From positions 124,001 to 188,000 of the forward strand of contig JBBDYG010000013.1 in NCBI GenBank assembly GCA_040901765.1: a DNA stretch of 64,000 bases. Direction: 5' to 3'. Under the pieces are notes generated by a model. The model ran no database searches, was not told the DNA's origin, and saw nothing but the letters and a program-made list of their open reading frames with translations. Position 1 is the first letter of the stretch, and every line of letters begins with the position of its first letter. Origin of the DNA: JBBDYG01 sp040901765 (GTDB lineage Bacteria; Planctomycetota; Planctomycetia; Pirellulales; Lacipirellulaceae). Made by a program: the position numbers and the translations under genes. Positions 60,380 to 64,000 of this stretch are shown here, one piece after another.

Positions 60380-63300
60380 ATGTCGGTCGAACTGTTTCGC
60401 TGCATGGAAACCATTCTCTGTGCTGCCGTGGAAATCTCCGATGTCGACGAGCGGGCAGCTTATCTGGACCGCGCCTGCGATGACGATGCGGTATTACGGC
60501 AGGAAGTCGAGCGGATGGTAGACAACCACTTCCGCGCAGGCCTTTTCCTTGAACGGCCGGACGGGGCCCCGATGGCAGTTGTTGATCCGCCGGTGTTCGA
60601 ACGTCCGGGTACGCTGATTGGGCGCTACAAACTGCTGGAGCAAATCGGCGAAGGTGGAATGGGCACCGTCTACATGGCCGAACAAATCGCCCCGGTCCGG
60701 CGGAAGGTGGCCCTCAAGATCATCAAGCCTGGCATGGACAGCCGCCAGATCATCGGCCGCTTCGAAGCGGAGCGCCAGGCGCTGGCCATGATGGACCATT
60801 CGAATATTGCCCGAGTGCTCGATGGCGGTGAGACCGACAGCGGCCGACCCTATTTCGTCATGGAGCTTGTCCGTGGCATGCCCATCACCGACTACTGCGA
60901 TCGCAAAAAATTGTCACTATCACGTCGCCTGGAGTGCTTTCTCGACGTGTGCCGCGCAATTCAGCACGCGCATTTGAAAGGAATTATTCACCGGGATCTC
61001 AAGCCAACGAACGTCATGGTCACGGAGTGCGACGGCAAGTCCGTGATCAAAGTCATCGACTTTGGGATTGCGAAGGCGATCGGACAAGAGCAACTCACCG
61101 AAAGGACGTTATTTACAGGCCTCACTCAGCTTATTGGAACGCCGGCCTATATGAGTCCTGAACAGGCAGCGTTAAGCGCCGTCGACGTCGATACGCGAAG
61201 CGATGTGTACTCGCTTGGAGTGCTGCTGTACGAAATCTTAACGGGCGCCCCTCTTTTCGAAAGCGATCACTTGCGCGACGCCGGCTACGACGGAATGCGC
61301 CGCATAATTCAGGAGCTTGATCCACTTCGGCCGAGTGCTCGGATCAGCACTCTCAAAGCAGATGCATTGACGAGCCTGTCGGAGAATCGACAGGTCGAAC
61401 CGGAATTGATGCGACGGCAGATGAAACGAGACCTCGATTGGATCGTCATGAAGGCGCTCGAAAAGGATCGGGGGCGGCGATTTCAATCGGCAACTGCGTT
61501 GATCGAGGACATTGAAGCTTTCTTGCGTAATGATCCCGTGACCGCTCGTCCCCCGACGAGAAGGCATCTTCTCGCCAAGTTTGCACGTCGGCACAAATTG
61601 GTTCTAGCCGCGACTTGCGCTGTGATTGTAACGCTGGTTGGCGGCATATCGGTCAGCCTGTGGCAAGCGAACCGCGCTTTCCGTGCGCAGCGCACGGCAG
61701 ATAGCAGTTTGATCAAGGAGAAACAGGCCCGAGCGGCCGTTGTCACTCGCGAAGCAAGTTTACGGAGAGAACTCTACGCGGGCGATATGGCCGATGCCTG
61801 GCAAGCTTGGAACGACGGGGAAATTGACCGTGCGAAGGCGGTCCTCGATCGATATCGGCCGACGCCAGGTCAAAGCGATTTGCGAGAGTTTTCTCGGCAT
61901 TTTTTAAGCCGTCACTGCAGTTACACGCCTACCGCGCTCGGAACCCACGACGCCCCCATTCTGACCGCGAGCCTAGCTCCGGATGGTCGCCTACTAGCGA
62001 GTGGAGATCGCGACGGGAACGTTACGGTTTGGGACATCAAGATGCGTCGAAAGGTAGCTAGTTGGAACTACTCCGATAAGGAAGTCACGACGACGGCTTT
62101 TTCGCCCGATGGCAGCATCCTCGCCACCGCGGGGCAAGATGCAACCATTAGGCTTTGGAACGTGAATGACTGGACCGAGATGGCTTGCCTGCGAGGGCAC
62201 GAAAGTACCGTTTGTGCGGTGAGCTGGTCCTCCAACGGCGATCGTCTAGCATCGGGCGCGCGTGACAATTCGATACGCATTTGGAATGTCGCTTCTCAAC
62301 GGGAGGAGACGCGCTCGCCCGATAATGGGGATGTGGTTCGCTCTGTTGTGTGGTTCCCCGACAATATGCGAGTGGCTGCGGCAGTGGGGAAGGCCGTGCT
62401 AACATGGCGCGTGGAGAACTGGACGTCCGAGGGCGAACTGGCCGTCCATGAAAAAGGCGTCTTGAGTCTGGCAGTCAGTCCCGATGGCCGGTATTTGGCC
62501 TCGAGCGGGTACGGCGGCGACGTTCTGGTTTCCGACCTCGATGCCGGCGAAGTGATGATGCGTGCCACGGCAATGTCGGCGGTGTGGGCATTGTCGTTTT
62601 CCCCCGATGGTCGGTTTTTGCTCGGGGGAACGGAAACCGGCGGCCCGAGCATTTGGCAAGTGCGCGCGGCTGAAAATCGATTGGAACCGATTCGCACCGG
62701 CATGGAACGTAGCGAGACCCAGCGCGCCGCACTGCTCGATCCGACCAGTACAACGCTCGTGACGGTCTCGGAAGGTGATCGCCAGATCCGCCTGTGGGAT
62801 GCCAGCGAGATCTTCGGTTACTCGTTTGTGTCCTTTCCCGAAGACTGCCTGGCTGTCGCCTATGAAAAAGACTGGGCGATTTGCGCCGCATCGGATGGGA
62901 CCGTCATCCTCCGCCAATTGTCGGGTGGCCAGGCACTCGCCGAACTCCGTGGCCACAAGGCGCCGGCGGCGGAAGCCGCGTTATCATCGACCCGCGGCTC
63001 GCTTGCGACGCTCGCCGACGACGGCCATGTGCTGCTGTGGGATCTGGACTCGTTTCAATTGCGCCACCGATTGAGTTTGGGTCGTTCGGCAGAAGGAGAT
63101 TCGGTCCGACTGGCGTTCTCGCCGGACGAAAGTAGATTGGGGGCCGGAAGCTATGTAGCCGGTATCCGAATTTGGAGTGTTGCCCAAGGCGATCTGGTGC
63201 GCGATCTGCACACCGACGCCGCGGGCGGGACTCCGCTCGCCTTCGCTCCGAATAACCGAATGTTTGCCACGACGGTGCGTGGAGGCGGAGGAACGGTGTG

Positions 63301-63715
63301 GAATGCTGAGACCGGGGCCAAAATGGGTTCGTTCGGGCCCGGACTAAGGATGTGGGATATTTGCTTTGCTCCCAATAATTCACAACTCTACGCGGCTGCA
63401 GGTATCGATGGCGCCATCGGATGGGAGATCCCTTCCGGGCGAGAAATATTCCGGCTGTCGAGGCACCGCGGACCATTGAGTCATGTGGCAGTTTCGCCCG
63501 ATGGCCAAACGCTGGCCACGCTCGCCTATGACAATTCGGTCAGACTCTGGCATATCCCCACAGGACGCGCGCTCTTTACGCTTTTACAGCACACTGGGCG
63601 CTTGGACTGGCTCCAGTTCACCTCGCCCACGCAGCTCCTGGTGGGCGCCCGTTTAACGGACGGGGCGCCAACAGGAGTCTTCGTTTTCGACGCCGGCATA
63701 CCGGTCGCCTTTTAA
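60380..63715 (+). CDS. Transmembrane Ser/Thr kinase with WD40 sensor domain
   Basis: 1111 residues. Kinase: Gly-rich IGEGGMGTVYMA, Lys113 (VALKIIKP), Asp206 (IIHRDLKPTN), DFG at 227-229 and GTPAYMSPEQAAL. One membrane helix near 408-431 (KLVLAATCAVIVTLVGGIS) separates it from a periplasmic C-terminal domain of about a dozen WD40 repeats (DGRLLASGDRDGNVTVWD, DGSILATAGQDATIRLWN). Paired with the ECF factor upstream, it is the usual planctomycete ECF/kinase signalling pair, in which the kinase is thought to activate the sigma factor. Confidence 0.95.
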   Translation: MSVELFRCMETILCAAVEISDVDERAAYLDRACDDDAVLRQEVERMVDNHFRAGLFLERPDGAPMAVVDPPVFERPGTLIGRYKLLEQIGEGGMGTVYMAEQIAPVRRKVALKIIKPGMDSRQIIGRFEAERQALAMMDHSNIARVLDGGETDSGRPYFVMELVRGMPITDYCDRKKLSLSRRLECFLDVCRAIQHAHLKGIIHRDLKPTNVMVTECDGKSVIKVIDFGIAKAIGQEQLTERTLFTGLTQLIGTPAYMSPEQAALSAVDVDTRSDVYSLGVLLYEILTGAPLFESDHLRDAGYDGMRRIIQELDPLRPSARISTLKADALTSLSENRQVEPELMRRQMKRDLDWIVMKALEKDRGRRFQSATALIEDIEAFLRNDPVTARPPTRRHLLAKFARRHKLVLAATCAVIVTLVGGISVSLWQANRAFRAQRTADSSLIKEKQARAAVVTREASLRRELYAGDMADAWQAWNDGEIDRAKAVLDRYRPTPGQSDLREFSRHFLSRHCSYTPTALGTHDAPILTASLAPDGRLLASGDRDGNVTVWDIKMRRKVASWNYSDKEVTTTAFSPDGSILATAGQDATIRLWNVNDWTEMACLRGHESTVCAVSWSSNGDRLASGARDNSIRIWNVASQREETRSPDNGDVVRSVVWFPDNMRVAAAVGKAVLTWRVENWTSEGELAVHEKGVLSLAVSPDGRYLASSGYGGDVLVSDLDAGEVMMRATAMSAVWALSFSPDGRFLLGGTETGGPSIWQVRAAENRLEPIRTGMERSETQRAALLDPTSTTLVTVSEGDRQIRLWDASEIFGYSFVSFPEDCLAVAYEKDWAICAASDGTVILRQLSGGQALAELRGHKAPAAEAALSSTRGSLATLADDGHVLLWDLDSFQLRHRLSLGRSAEGDSVRLAFSPDESRLGAGSYVAGIRIWSVAQGDLVRDLHTDAAGGTPLAFAPNNRMFATTVRGGGGTVWNAETGAKMGSFGPGLRMWDICFAPNNSQLYAAAGIDGAIGWEIPSGREIFRLSRHRGPLSHVAVSPDGQTLATLAYDNSVRLWHIPTGRALFTLLQHTGRLDWLQFTSPTQLLVGARLTDGAPTGVFVFDAGIPVAF

Positions 63716-64000
63716 GCCGCCGCTTCGATCCAGACTGATGTAAGCGATCGAAGCCCTTGCGATGGAAGAAGTGCCTTTGCAGTCGAGAAGGCACTTCGCC
63801 AACCCGGCCTACGGCCACGCCTACAGTCCGACCGGACCAAAGGGCGACTGTAGTCCCATGCAATGTGCATCAATATGGCACACTCCGAAAAAATCGAGAT
63901 TTCGCCTTCGATTTCCTGAGCCGTTGTGGCGTTCGATGACGCACTGTTTGTGACAGTCCTGCAAGAAAGCAAATGCTGCCCCAGACCCGATAAGCTAATA
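63716..64000. other. Non-coding end of window
   Basis: 285 bases after the kinase gene; no convincing ORF, hairpin or RNA gene is seen. Confidence 0.5.

Overview
The window reads as a chromosomal stretch of a GC-rich planctomycete, most like the Pirellulales. The evidence is the combination of DUF1559-type pseudopilins, PEP-CTERM exported proteins with dockerin-like Asp/Asn-rich repeats, a planctomycete-type ECF sigma factor paired with a WD40 Ser/Thr kinase, a sulfatase, lipid A genes and many short dispersed inverted repeats. No rRNA, tRNA, CRISPR array, transposase or phage gene was recognised. Taxonomy is an inference from gene content only.

Layout. 1-4.7 kb: a truncated HAF-repeat protein, a lipoprotein plus pseudopilin pair and a PEP-CTERM protein, all on the minus strand. 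4.7-8.7 kb: rsmD, a secreted cyclophilin, a VapBC-like toxin-antitoxin pair and a LysR regulator. 8.7-15.1 kb: gltB-gltD (glutamate synthase). 15.1-21 kb: a small exported protein, a sulfatase, then an envelope block ompH-lpxC-lpxA-Gfo/Idh oxidoreductase. 21-28 kb: a HepT/MntA pair, an orphan ABC-2 permease, acylphosphatase, a heme-motif protein, HAD and Nudix hydrolases and a polytopic membrane protein. 28-32 kb: a small orphan protein and the divergent xylulokinase / solute-binding lipoprotein pair, whose start codons overlap.

32-42 kb holds the most interesting locus: ketosynthase, acyl carrier protein, two CrtI-like FAD oxidoreductases, a FabZ-like dehydratase and FabI, followed by a Ser/Thr kinase, an OleA-like ketosynthase III and a CPBP protease. 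This looks like a dedicated type II fatty-acid or hydrocarbon pathway with desaturases, not housekeeping synthesis. 42-48 kb: a glutamine-amidotransferase-fold protein without its nucleophile, a HEAT/TPR exported protein, another PEP-CTERM-like protein and a polyphosphate-glucokinase-like ROK kinase.

48.3-52.5 kb: a PQQ-type sugar dehydrogenase gene lies between glgB and a diverged second copy of the last ~80 bases of glgB, as if DNA had entered at the glgB 3' end. 52.5-64 kb: an RNase H-like protein with degraded catalytic positions, a small orphan protein, a Cys/His-rich exported protein with a pseudopilin and two paralogous PEP-CTERM proteins, an HD phosphohydrolase, and the ECF sigma / WD40-kinase pair.

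A second unusual theme is a module seen three times. It is a sigma70-like promoter with an exact 17-base spacer containing a shared GCCACCC core. In two copies it is followed by a conserved ribosome-binding site and a tiny ORF beginning M-x-F-H-N-R-P-P-P.
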